In this document: positions 15,401-26,600 of the stretch, one piece after another
Layout: every line of letters begins with the position of its first letter
Position numbering within the stretch: position 1 is the stretch's first letter
Origin: Rhabditoides inermis
Lineage: Eukaryota > Nematoda > Chromadorea > Rhabditida > Rhabditidae
NCBI GenBank assembly: GCA_963966185.1
Contig: CAWZYM010000104.1
Location: 97,001-161,000 of the forward strand
Length of the DNA: 64,000 nucleotides
Direction of reading: 5' to 3'
The notes under the pieces: model-generated
Seen by the model: only the letters and a program-made list of their open reading frames with translations
Told to the model about the DNA's origin: nothing
Databases searched by the model: none
Program-made: the position numbers and the translations under genes

Positions 15401-18400
15401 CTTTAATTTCTCACATTCCATGAGTCGTTAATGGTTTTCGGTAAGAGCTCGAGAGTAGAGCTTTTTAAATTTTCACATTGCATGACTCGTTACTGGTTTT
15501 CGGTAAGAGCTCGAGAGCAGAGCTCTTTGAATTGTCACACTGTATCACTCGTTACCCGTTTTCGGTAAGAGTTCGACAGCAGAGCTCTTTAATTTTTCAC
15601 ATTCCATGAGTCGTTACTGGTTTTCGGTAAGAGCTCGAGAGCAGAGCTTTTAAAAATTTCACATTGCATGACTCGTTAATGGTTTTCGGTAAGAGCTCGA
15701 CAGCAGAGCTCTTTAATTTTTCACATTCCATGAGTCGTTAATGGTTTTCGGTAAGAGCTCGAGAGTAGAGCTCTTTTAATTTTCACACTGTATCACTCGT
15801 TACCCGTTTTCGGTAAGAGTTCGACAGCAGAGCTCTTTAATTTTTCACATTCCATGAGTCGTTACTGGTTTTCGGTAAGAGTTCGACAGCAGAGCTTTTA
15901 AAAATTTCACATTGCATGACTCGTTACTGGTTTTCGGTAAGAGCTCGACAGCAGAGTTCTTTAAATTTTCACTTTGCATGACTCGTTACTAAATTTCGGT
16001 GAGAGCTCGACAGCAGAGTTCTTTAAATTTTCATATTGCATGACTCGTTACTGGTTTTCGGTAAGAGCTCGACAGCAGAGCTCTTTAAATTTTCACATTG
16101 CATGACTCGTTACTAAATTTCGGTGAGAGCTCGACAGCAGAGTTCTTTAAATTTTCATATTGCATGACTCGTTACTGGTTTTCGGTAAGAGCTCGACAGC
16201 AGAGTTCTTTAAATTTTCACATTGCATGACTCGTTACTAAATTTCGGTGAGAGCTCGACAGCAGAGCTCTTTAATTTTTCACATTGCATGACTCGTTACT
16301 GGTTTTCGCTGAGAGCTCGAGAGCAGAGCTCTTTAAATTTTCACATTGCATGATTCGTTACTGGTTTTCGGTAAGAGCTCGAGAGCAGAGCTCTTTAATT
16401 TTTCACATTCCATGAGTCGTTACTGGTTTTCGGTAAGAGCTCGAGAGCAGAGCTTTTAAAAACTTCACATTGCATGACTCGTTACTGGTTTTCGGTAAGA
16501 GCTCGACAGCAGATCTCCCTAAATTTTCACATTCCATGATTCGTTACTGGTTTTCGGTAAGAGCTCGAGAGCAGAGCTCTTTAAATTTTCACATTGCATG
16601 ACTCGTTACTGGTTTTCGGTAAGAGCTCGACAGCAGAGTTCCTTAATATTTCACATTGCATGACTCGTTACTAGTTTTCGGTAAGAGCTCGAGAGCAGAT
16701 CTCCCTAAATTTTCACATTGCATGATTCGTTACTGGTTTTCGGTAAGAGCTCGAGAGCAGAGCTCTTTGAATTTTCACATTGCATGACTCGTTAATGGTT
16801 TTCGGTAAGAGCTCGAGAGTAGAGCTCTTTTAATTTTCAAAGTGCATGACTCGTTACTGGTTTTCGGTAAGAGCTCGAGAGTAGAGCTTTTTAAATTTTC
16901 ACATTGCATGATTCGTTACTGGTTTTCGGTAAGAGCTCGACAGCAGAGCTCTTTAAATTTTCCCATTGCATGACTCGTTACTGAATTTCGGTGAGAGCTC
17001 GAAAGCAGAGCTTTTAAAAACTTCACATTGCATGACTCGTTACTGGTTTTCGGTAAGAGTTCGACAGCAGAGCTCTTTAATTTTTCACATTCCATGAGTC
17101 GTTACTGGTTTTCGGTAAGAGCTCGAGAGCAGAGCTTTTAAAAACTTCACATTGCATGACTCGTTACTGGTTTTCGGTAAGAGCTCGACGGCAGATCTCC
17201 CTAAATTTTCACATTCCATGATTCGTTACTGGTTTTCGGTAAGAGCTCGAGAGCAGAGCTCTTTAAATTTTCACATTGCATGACTCGTTACTGGTTTTCG
17301 GTAAGAGCTCGACAGCAGAGCTCTTTAAATTTTCCCATTGCATGACTCGTTACTGAATTTCGGTGAGAGCTCGAAAGCAGAGCTTTTAAAAACTTCACAT
17401 TGCATGACTCGTTACTGGTTTTCGGTAAGAGTTCGACAGCAGAGCTCTTTAATTTTTCACATTCCATGAGTCGTTACTGGTTTTCGGTAAGAGCTCGAGA
17501 GCAGAGCTTTTAAAAACTTCACATTGCATGACTCGTTACTGGTTTTCGGTAAGAGCTCGACGGCAGATCTCCCTAAATTTTCACATTCCATGATTCGTTA
17601 CTGGTTTTCGGTAAGAGCTCGAGAGCAGAGCTCTTTAAATTTTCACATTGCATGACTCGTTACTGGTTTTCGGTAAGAGCTCGACAGCAGAGTTCCTTAA
17701 TATTTCACATTGCATGACTCGTTACTGGTTTTCGGTAAGAGCTCGACAGCAGAGCTCTTTAATTTTTCACATTCCATGAGTCGTTACTGGTTTTCGGTAA
17801 GAGCTCGAGAGCAGAGCTTTTAAAAACTTCACATTGCATGACTCGTTACTGGTTTTCGGTAAGAGCTCGACGGCAGATCTCCCTAAATTTTCACATTGCA
17901 TGACTCGTTACTAGTTTTCGGTAAGAGCTCGAGAGCAGAGCTCTTTAAATTTTCACATTGCATGACTCGTTACTGGTTTTCGGTAAGAGCTCGACAGCAG
18001 AGCTCTTTGAATTTTCACATTGCATGACTCGTTACTAGTTTTCGGTAAGAGCTCGAGAGCAGAGCTCTTTAAATTTTCACATTGCATGACTCGTTACTAG
18101 TTTTCGGTAAGAGCTCGAGAGCAGAGCTCTTTAAATTTTCACATTGCATGACTCGTTACTGGTTTTCGGTAAGAGCTCGACAGCAGAGTTCCTTAATATT
18201 TCACATTGCATGACTCGTTACTAGTTTTCGGTAAGAGCTCGAGAGCAGATCTCCCTAAATTTTCACATTGCATGATTCGTTACTGGTTTTCGTTAAGAGC
18301 TCGAGAGCAGAGCTCTTTGAATTTTCACATTGCATGACTCGTTACCCGTTTTCGGTAAGAGCTCGACAGCAGAGCTCTTTAATTTTTCACATTCCATGAG

Positions 18401-20494
18401 TCGTTAATGATTTTCGGTAAGAGCTCGAGAGCAGAGCTCTTTAAATTTTCACATTGCATGACTCGTTACTGGTTTTCGGTAAAAGCTCGACAGCAGAGCT
18501 CTTTAAATTTTCACATTGCATGACTCGTTACTAGTTTTCGGTAAGAGCTCGAGAGTAGAGCTCTTTTAATTTTCACACTGTATCACTCGTTACCCGTTTT
18601 CGGTAAGAGTTCGACAGCAGAGCTCTTAAAAATTTCACATTGCATGACTCGTTACTGGTTTTCGGTAAGAGCTCGACAGCAGAGCTCTTTAATTTTTCAC
18701 ATTCCATGAGTCGTTAATGGTTTTCGGTAAGAGCTCGAGAGTAGAGCTCTTTTAATTTTTACACTGTATCACTCGTTACCCGTTTTCGGTAAGAGTTCGA
18801 CAGCAGAGCTCTTTAATTTTTCACATTCCATGAGTCGTTACTGGTTTTCGGTAAGAGTTCGACAGCAGAGCTTTTAAAAATTTCACATTGCATGACTCGT
18901 TACTGGTTTTCGGTAAGAGCTCGACAGCAGAGTTCTTTAAATTTTCACATTGCATGACTCGTTACTAAATTTCGGTGAGAGCTCGACAGCAGAGCTCTTT
19001 AAATTTTCACATTGCATGACTCGTTACTAAATTTCGGTGAGAGCTCGACAGCAAAGCTCTTTAAATTTTCACATTGCATGACTCGTTACTAAATTTCGGT
19101 GAGAGCTCGACAGCAGAGCTCTTTAAATTTTCACATTGCATGACTCGTTACTAAATTTCGGTGAGAGCTCGACAGCAGAGTTCTTTAAATTTTCACATTG
19201 CATGACTCGTTACTGGTTTTCGGTAAGAGCTCGACAGCAGAGTTCTTTAAATTTTCACATTGCATGACTCGTTACTAAATTTCGGTGAGAGCTCGACAGC
19301 AGAGCTCTTTAATTTTTCACATTGCATGACTCGTTACTGGTTTTCGCTGAGAGCTCGAGAGCAGAGCTCTTTAAATTTTCACATTGCATGATTCGTTACT
19401 GGTTTTCGGTAAGAGCTCGAGAGCAGAGCTCTTTAAACTTTCACATTCCATGAGTCGTTAATGATTTTCGGTAAGAGCTCGAGAGCAGAGCTCTTTAAAT
19501 TTTCACATTGCATGACTCGTTACTGGTTTTCGGTAAAAGCTCGACAGCAGAGCTCTTTAAATTTTCACATTGCATGACTCGTTACTAGTTTTCGGTAAGA
19601 GCTCGAGAGTAGAGCTCTTTTAATTTTCAAAGTGCATGACTCGTTACTGGGTTTCGGTAAGAGCTCGAGAGTAGAGCTCTTTAAATTTTCCCCGTTTATC
19701 ACTCGTTACTGGTTTTCGATAAGAGCTCGAGAGCAGAGCTTTTTAAATTTTCACATTGCATGACTCGTTACTGGTTTTCGGTAAGAGCTCGAGAGCAGAG
19801 CTCTTTGAATTGTCACACTGTATCACTCGTTACCCGTTTCCGGTAAGAGTTCGACAGCAGAGCTCTTTAATTTTTCACATTCCATGAGTCGTTACTGGTT
19901 TTCGGTAAGAGCTCGAGAGCAGAGCTTTTAAAAACTTCACATTGCATGACTCGTTACTGGTTTTCGGTAAGAGCTCGACAGCAGATCTCCCTAAATTTTC
20001 ACATTCCATGATTCGTTACTGGTTTTCGGTAAGAGCTCGAGAGCAGAGCTCTTTGAATTTTCACATTGCATGACTCGTTAATGGTTTTCGGTAAGAGCTC
20101 GAGAGTAGAGCTCTTTTAATTTTCAAAGTGCATGACTCGTTACTGGTTTTCGGTAAGAGCTCGAGAGTAGAGCTTTTTAAATTTTCACATTGCATGATTC
20201 GTTACTGGTTTTCGGTAAGAGCTCGACAGCAGAGCTCTTTAAATTTTCACATTGCATGACTCGTTACTGGTTTTCGGTAAGAGCTCGAGAGTAGAGCTCT
20301 TTTAATTTTCAAAGTGCATTACTCGTTACTGGTTTTCGGTAAGAGCTCGACAGCAGAGCTTTTTAATTTTTCACATTGCATGACTCGTTACTGAATTTCG
20401 GTGAGAGCTCGACAGCAGAGCTCTTTTAATTTTCACATTGCATGACTCGTTAATGGTTTTCGGTAAGAGCTCGAGAGTAGAGCTCTTTTAATTT
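12498..20494. repeat. Satellite super-repeat, copy B (about 129 units)
   Basis: This is the second copy of the roughly 8-kb higher-order unit and it directly abuts copy A at about 12497/12498. It matches copy A variant by variant. Differences include an extra unit near 18.48 kb, an added stretch near 15.97-16.13 kb, loss of several units corresponding to about 8.40-8.83 kb of copy A, and a 6-unit (372-bp) internal duplication carrying the private variant CTCGAAAGCAGAG at about 17.0 and 17.37 kb. Point differences are few (for example CGTTAAG near 18290 and GCATTAC near 20317), so the duplication looks recent. Confidence 0.85.
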
Positions 20495-20626
20495 TCAAAG
20501 TGCATGACTCGTTACTGGTTTTCGGTAAGAGCTCGAGAGTAGAGCTTTTTAAATTTTCACATTGCATGATTCGTTACTGGTTTTCGGTAAGAGCTCGACA
20601 GCAGAGCTCTTTAAATTTTCACATTG

Positions 20627-20723
20627 TATTGATTCGAGAAATGAAAGAGAAGACGCCGGTTAGATAGATTCACATTTACAAATTGTTACTAATTGTTCTC
20701 AGCAAGTCGTCGTGCCCTCTATA
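20627..20723. promoter_or_regulatory. Satellite edge and 5' flank of the membrane-protein gene
   Basis: Unique sequence begins at about 20627 and the first plausible start codon lies only about 100 bp further on. Any promoter of the downstream gene must therefore be very short or lie within the satellite. I see no clear TATA box or trans-splice acceptor that decides the start. Confidence 0.3.
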
Positions 20724-22482
20724 ATGTTCGGTTTGCTATCACTTGTTGGCGTTGTCACTGTTGTTTCCTATATCATATACACCACAAAAAGAAAGACAAC
20801 TGAACAGGTTAATTGATCATTCATGATTCACGTTAGCTAAGTTGAAACGTGTTCAGACATTGCGGACGATTACAATTTCTTCAAATAAGTCAGTAACTAT
20901 TCCTTTCTTGACAAAGGATCATTCTCTTCGAATCTTTCTGCTGAAGGTAATTAAAATTACGGTTCCGTGAATGAACAAAAAATCAGATTGCGATTGCTCT
21001 TATATCGGCGCTTGCTCTGGCGTGTATCATTTTGTCGATTGTGTATGTCAATGCTTTCTTCCACACTCACAACAAAATATCCGAGGATTTCTCCAAGAAC
21101 ATCAACACTGAGCTCAAAAGTTTGTGACTTGCCGTAAATGTGTTTCAAAGGAATTTAGACATCTACAAAGAAATGCGCGAGTTCATGTGTGTTGTTCGAG
21201 AGTCTCTTGAGAATCCCAAGCATAACAAGATAATCGAGTTGAACCAAGTTTTTATCAAGCAGGTTGAAAGATATCCTTATATTGAAAATTCGCTTTTCTC
21301 GTTTAGTTGAATGAAATAAACAGAACAGTTCTGAGCAACACCCATCCGATTGTACACGCGGTAAACTGTGATAGTAAAACAACTGAAATGTTATTTATTT
21401 AGAACAATCTCGTTGCCCATTTGAAAGAAGTGACAGGAGTGCCTTTGAAGGATGTATTGTACATGGTTGAAACAGCAAAGGTTAAAACAACATTCAATTT
21501 TATTTCCACACAATGTTTTTTTATAGGAAACAGTGGAACTGAAGAAACTACATAAAGTCGTGAAAGCCGTCGAAAAAACTCGTGACTTTTTTAAGAGTTC
21601 CTTTCAAGATTATTTTCTCGATCCGCTGTCGAAATATGTTAGTTGAGACTTGAAAGGTATTGAAACCGCTAGGATTCTTCCAGGAAAACGTTTATAACGT
21701 GCACAACATTCTTGACACCAATTCGACTTTTTACACGAAGAAACTGCTGACAACAAAGTTTTCACGATCCAAGAATTTGTTTTCAAAAGAAGTACTTGTT
21801 TCAAGTTTACATCTTTATAAATTACCATTAAGATCTATGAAGAGCTGTACGTGCTAAATCGAGAAACAGAAGAAATGAAGAAACTTGCTATTGAGGTATT
21901 TGACAACATTATATTATTCGAACATGTCAATGATTTTAGCACGTCGTCACCAATGACGTTGCTAAACAAATGATTTGGTTTGTTTTCATATTAATGGCTG
22001 TAGCTTCTGTAATGATGCTATCTTTTTACATTGCTCCGAGTAAGTTTGTTTTTCATACTTTTAACTTTTTTCATAACTAACAAAAATGATTTAGTCAAGC
22101 CGCAGTTCATTATGCTGGAATCTGCTATTATGTTTCTTCTCGTGACATTTCCTGGAGTTCACATACCGTATGATTGAAACTTTTATTTTTTTTATAGTCT
22201 TATCATAGGATTCTTTCGAACTTTGCTGATGTTAGACAAATCAGCTGCAATTTCTTTGTTCAAAATAGTCATGATGTTTGGGAGCTATCCGCTAATATGA
22301 ACAACACATTTTTCAACAGAAACGTGTTGTGAGTGTTAATAGCATGATTATTTCAGAAATATTTACATCATAAACATGTTGATTTCAGCAATTCTCGGAA
22401 ATGCTACAGAGAAAATGGTCATATTTTCTTCGAGAGCTATGCAGATCGCGCTCTTCAAGGTCATTGTTATTTTAATAGAAAA
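20724..22482 (+). CDS. Multi-spanning membrane protein, N-terminal exons of a receptor-like gene
   Basis: At least ten short exons with 38-60 bp introns, mostly ending in TAG, keep one frame from the ATG at 20724. The first exon encodes a hydrophobic segment (GLLSLVGVVTVVSYIIYTT). The third encodes another (IAIALISALALACIILSIVY). A helical, charged ectodomain-like stretch of about 170 residues follows. Then comes a helical pair (MIWFVFILMAVASVMMLSFY, then FIMLESAIMFLLVTFPG) and a loop with Cys and Asn-X-Thr. The topology resembles tetra- or pentaspan proteins such as prominin or tweety, but no family motif is certain. The last clear exon ends CYFNRK at 22482, phase 0. The following exon group is probably the same gene, but the phase does not join directly, so a missing exon, a frameshift or two genes are possible. 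Confidence 0.6.
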
Positions 22483-23650
22483 GTGAGAACGTTGTGGTTA
22501 GGAAGAGATCATACCTAGCCAACATGAAAAAAGATAAAAGCAGTACTATCCGTAAACAAGTCCACGTTTCTCGAGAAAAAAATGCTTGCGCGCGACCGGT
22601 GCGTAGACATCCGTGGCGCGCGAACGGTGCGGTGATATTTGAACTGGAGATATATCGGAAACTTTAAGTTCTTCTATTGCCTCAATCAGTAATCCAATAT
22701 ATGATTCAGTTGTCCTTATCATCCATTCACTTTTGCCGTTCAAGGATCGGTCCGCTAAACAGGCCGCTTGTGCTACGACCATCATTGAAAGTGCAAAGAC
22801 AGGCCTTTGAAGATCGACTTGCGGCTCGAAACAAGATATATAGAAGCGCATTCAAGAAAAGCTTAATTAGCATACCTTCAAAACGTTGTGAGAATGTGAG
22901 CTGACGAGCTCTCCTAATATTCAAGAAACCAAATAAATTTACTGCCAAACCCGCGATGAGCACTTTTGAGCACGACCATAGGTTATATTATGTTTTTTTC
23001 TCTGTAAAGTTCAAAAGTTTTGTTTGAACCTTTTTGAAGGATAGTAGTGTGAAAATATAGGCCGTTTTACCCGTTCATCGTACGTCAGTCAGTTCTCGGA
23101 ACATTTACCAGACACAATTTGAGCCATTTTCAGCTTGTTATCAGTCATTCAATCGACCGCCCAATTCACGCACTTGGCGGCTTTTTTTTAGGGAAATGAG
23201 AGTTATTTGCAAATCGAATGAAGCAGTTTTCCAGCTTCTAGAGTTAATAATAACTCTGTTCTCAAAATTCCTAATGACATGAAACTTCCACAAGATGTCC
23301 GTAGTACTGGTCCCCATAGATTCTCCTCAGCAATTTTTGATTGATCAATTGGTTCTCGAGAAATCTACCGATAACTTGTGGTGTACCACGCCAAGAGAAA
23401 TAACTCTCTTCACAATTGACCAAACCGCACCAAATTTGGTTATGTTCTACCCAGAGGCCATACCGACAAATGACCTCGTTAGAATTGTCAAGTTCGCGTT
23501 TATTACAGTATTACTGCGCAAAAACTCCAAATTGACGAGTTTTTACATAAATTTATCGTCATTTTGCCCATGTCTGGCAGCTAGCCGCTTATGCCGTACG
23601 ATGAAATTGGGGAATGGCCTATACTCATGAAAGAAAAATAATTTGTTTAG
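22483..23650 (-). other. Interval between membrane-protein exon groups, with a possible small minus-strand gene
   Basis: The plus-strand frame is lost here. On the minus strand, 22963-22546 contains a reading that looks partly coding. It starts MLIAGLAVNLFGFLN, could splice out a segment beginning GTATGCTAATTAAG, and continues with DLQRPVFALSMMVVAQAA and SEWMIRTTESYIGLLIEAIE. I do not recognise it. 22970-23640 has an unremarkable plus-strand open frame (23295-23630) without splice or family support; I treat it as non-coding. The whole interval may be an insertion into the receptor gene. Confidence 0.25.
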
Positions 23651-26600
23651 GTATTTTCGACGAACTTTCCACAACTCGTGATGCGATTCAAACAATGTCA
23701 TCTGAACACGTATCGAATGTTTTGGAGAGACTCATGGTACGTTTGAAGAAAAAAAAGATACTGATGCCATAATTTGCAGCTTCTGAGAGCCAAATATATC
23801 GAGTTCGATCAAAAAGTGAACAATACTATGAAACACTGTCGTTTTGAAAGTATTCACGATTGGGCAATCGAATGCTTTGATGAAGACGATTATTCAGCTT
23901 CTTTAGAGAGTCTAAGCATGTTGACGCTAGGAATAAAAAATTTTCTGGTTAGTTTTTTTTCTAACAAAAACTGACTAGCTACCGAGTACCGAATGCAATC
24001 AACAGAGTATAAAAATACGTTTTTGTGTACATCCATCCCGTGATCATGTTTATTTTAGAATGTATGGAACTGTAAACAACAAAATGACGCATGCAAAAAC
24101 GTATCGGCATTCGATGATCTCAGGAATCATTTGAGATACAAAATCGAAGACCCCGGCGTTTACGAAGTGTATTCAAAAATTGAAAATACTACAACATCGA
24201 TAAAAGTAACACACTTTTAATGATTGTTTTCAACTATTTTTTAGACAATAATGCTGAATGCTCTACCAAAAGATTGTCAAATGAATGTGATTTATACAAA
24301 TATCGTAACCCGGGCTTGCAATCAGATCAAACCATTTTATTTGGTTGTCAATGTGATGTGTTAGTAACACAGATGACTCAGTATTTTTGAAAACAATATG
24401 AGAATAATTTAGACATGTGTGTAGCATGCCTATGTCTCTTCGGAGTTGCATCTTTCCTGATCGGTCGGCTTCGAATTCTCGATCCTGTAAGAATGAAAAT
24501 AAAAGGATTGAAGGTAACAAATTCATATTTATTATAAATCCCAAATATTCAATTTTAGCGTGAACTCAACGTTGAAAACCAAACGAAATTCGGAAACAGT
24601 GTTGGCATATCTTTGGTATGTTCATCGTGATGTGAAATAATGCTATAATCGTTTAGGACTGTGTTGGAATTGATCCAAGGAAAGTCTACAAAGACTTCAT
24701 GAGACGAACTTTGCCTGATCAATCAATCGAGAAAGCCTCAGCTAGCAAAATATCGACATCGAAAATGAGTGGTGTGAACGAATCGAAAGAATCAAACGTT
24801 GTTCCAACTATGGTTGATTTGGGCTGGCCGGGAGAATACAACTACTTTGATGGAAACTGGATTGTTCCTATGGGACATGCACACAAGTAAGTTTTTTTTT
24901 TCTGGTTGCCAAAGTTCAATGTTGTTCAGATATATTGTTACCGCTGCTCCGACCGCTGAAACTGCCATTGACTTCTGGCATGTGATATTCCGATACAACT
25001 GTAAAGCAATTGTCATGCTATGCGACTTTGTTGAAATGGAGAAAGGAAAGTCTGTCGAAAAGTGCTTCGAGTACTGGAACGAGAAAACACATCGTGTGTT
25101 CGAAAACCAGTTTGCAAAGTACACGGTGCGACTAAAGTAATTAGTAAATGATACATTATCAAATTTCAGATCAAACGCAAGTCCACGAAAAAGTCGTCTA
25201 TCAAAAACCTAAAACACATGGTTTTCACTGTGTCCAAGTACGTTATCGTGAGATTTCAATGGTAACTGTGGTGTTTAGTGGGTTCGTGAAGAAAGAGGTG
25301 GAACTCCTACAATACACTGGCTGGCAAGACTGCCTCGCTCCTGAAAACCCTGAAGAAATGGCGCATGTGATGAAGACGGTCTACGAGAACATTGGAAACA
25401 CGGACGAGCCAGTGGTCGTCCACTGCGCCGACGGACTAGGAAGGAGCGCCGCTTTCGTCGGTACGCCCTTTTAGTTCTTCCTGATCTCTTCTGCGTGATT
25501 CAGGTATGGATGTCCTTATGGGTATGGTCGACGCTGATCCCAACCCTGAATCGTTCGAACTGATAAAGGTATACATTTTGTCTGTGTGTGTTTTATCAAA
25601 TGCTTTCAGACGATGCGTACATTCCGAGCCAACAGCTACACTGACAAGTGGCAGTTTTACTTCTCTTACATCTGTTTTTTTTCAGTTTCACGTCATGGTA
25701 ATGCTCACAGTATAATTCTCGACATTTGTGTATCATCTAGAATCTCACATATGGTGAATCTTCAAAGATCTACACTTACCTGAAAGATCGCAAGACTTCG
25801 TTTGTCGATAAAATGAAGGCAGTGTCCGTTTCGGAAGACTACATTGGACTCAGAGAGAAAAGGCAAGAGAATGCATCGAACTACGTGGAATTCCAAACTG
25901 CCGTTCTGAATATGGACAAAAAGAAGACGAAGGAATCAACATCGAACAAAGAAAGAGTACGTCCTTTCCTTTGTTTTTCTTAATACATGATGTAATGTGA
26001 TGTGTTTAGAAACTGACTGGAACGTATCTGAAAGGTTTCAATGATGAATATGAGCTGGGGAAAAAGTTGGGAGCTGGTACTTATGGAGAAGTTTATAAAG
26101 CGATCAAGAAAAAGGAGGAGTCGAAAGAAAACGGAACGATTGGCTTATCCAAAGAAAAACATGTCGAAGAACATTACGCGATCAAGACTGAAAAACGCGG
26201 AGTTTCTGCTTCACTAATTGTACCTTTAACAATTCATTTCACTTTTAGCAATTCATAACGTTTCAGTCGGAAATATTTGTTCTTATGGATGTCTCAGCCA
26301 ATGCTCTCGAAAACAGAAACCAAATTGTTCAATACGTGGATAAAGGTAGTTGTATTTTACTTTTGGTTCCAAATGTTTCAGGCCATACCTCGAGCTTCCA
26401 TTTCTTGGTCATGAGTCTGGTCGGAAAATCTCTCTCCACTGTTCAAGATCATGTGTCCAAGAAAATGAAGTGCATACTTATATTTAGAAAAAATATTACA
26501 AAAACTTTGTTTCAGCTCTTTCTCTGCGATGTATGTGTCTATCCAGTCTTTCAATGCAATCCATCAGTTGCACCGTTGTGGTTTCATTCACAGGTCAAAA

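Larger units (their letters stand above)
1..20626. repeat. 62-bp satellite array, about 332 copies, open at the left edge
   Basis: One 62-bp unit repeats head to tail from the first base to about 20626, where similarity stops within a unit after CACATTG. A typical unit starts GGTAAGAGCTCGAGAGCAGA, has a T/A-rich middle and ends near ATGACTCGTTACTGGTTTTC. The register is very strict: landmark variants lie 868, 1922, 2170, 3038, 5828 and 992 bp apart, all exact multiples of 62. One 63-bp unit near 4800 carries an extra T. Most units contain the dyad AGAGCTC-N7-GAGCTCT, a potential 7-bp stem with a 7-nt loop. Several subtypes recur (CGAGAG or CGACAG after GAGCTC; AGATCTCCC; GAGTTCCTTAATA; GAGCTTTTAAAAA; TAAATTTCGGTGAG). 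I see no coding potential. This is a tandem satellite, not a CRISPR array, because there are no spacers. Confidence 0.98.

Noticed and set aside
1..20626. CRISPR-like repeat array
   Set aside because: Units are contiguous 62-bp tandem copies with no unique spacers, and the locus is eukaryotic.
1..20626. GGTAAG in every satellite unit as a 5' splice donor array
   Set aside because: No coding frame and no matching acceptor tract are present; the string is part of the monomer.
23295..23630. Plus-strand 111-residue open frame
   Set aside because: Wrong composition, no family motif, and the flanking splice signals do not connect it in phase to either exon group.
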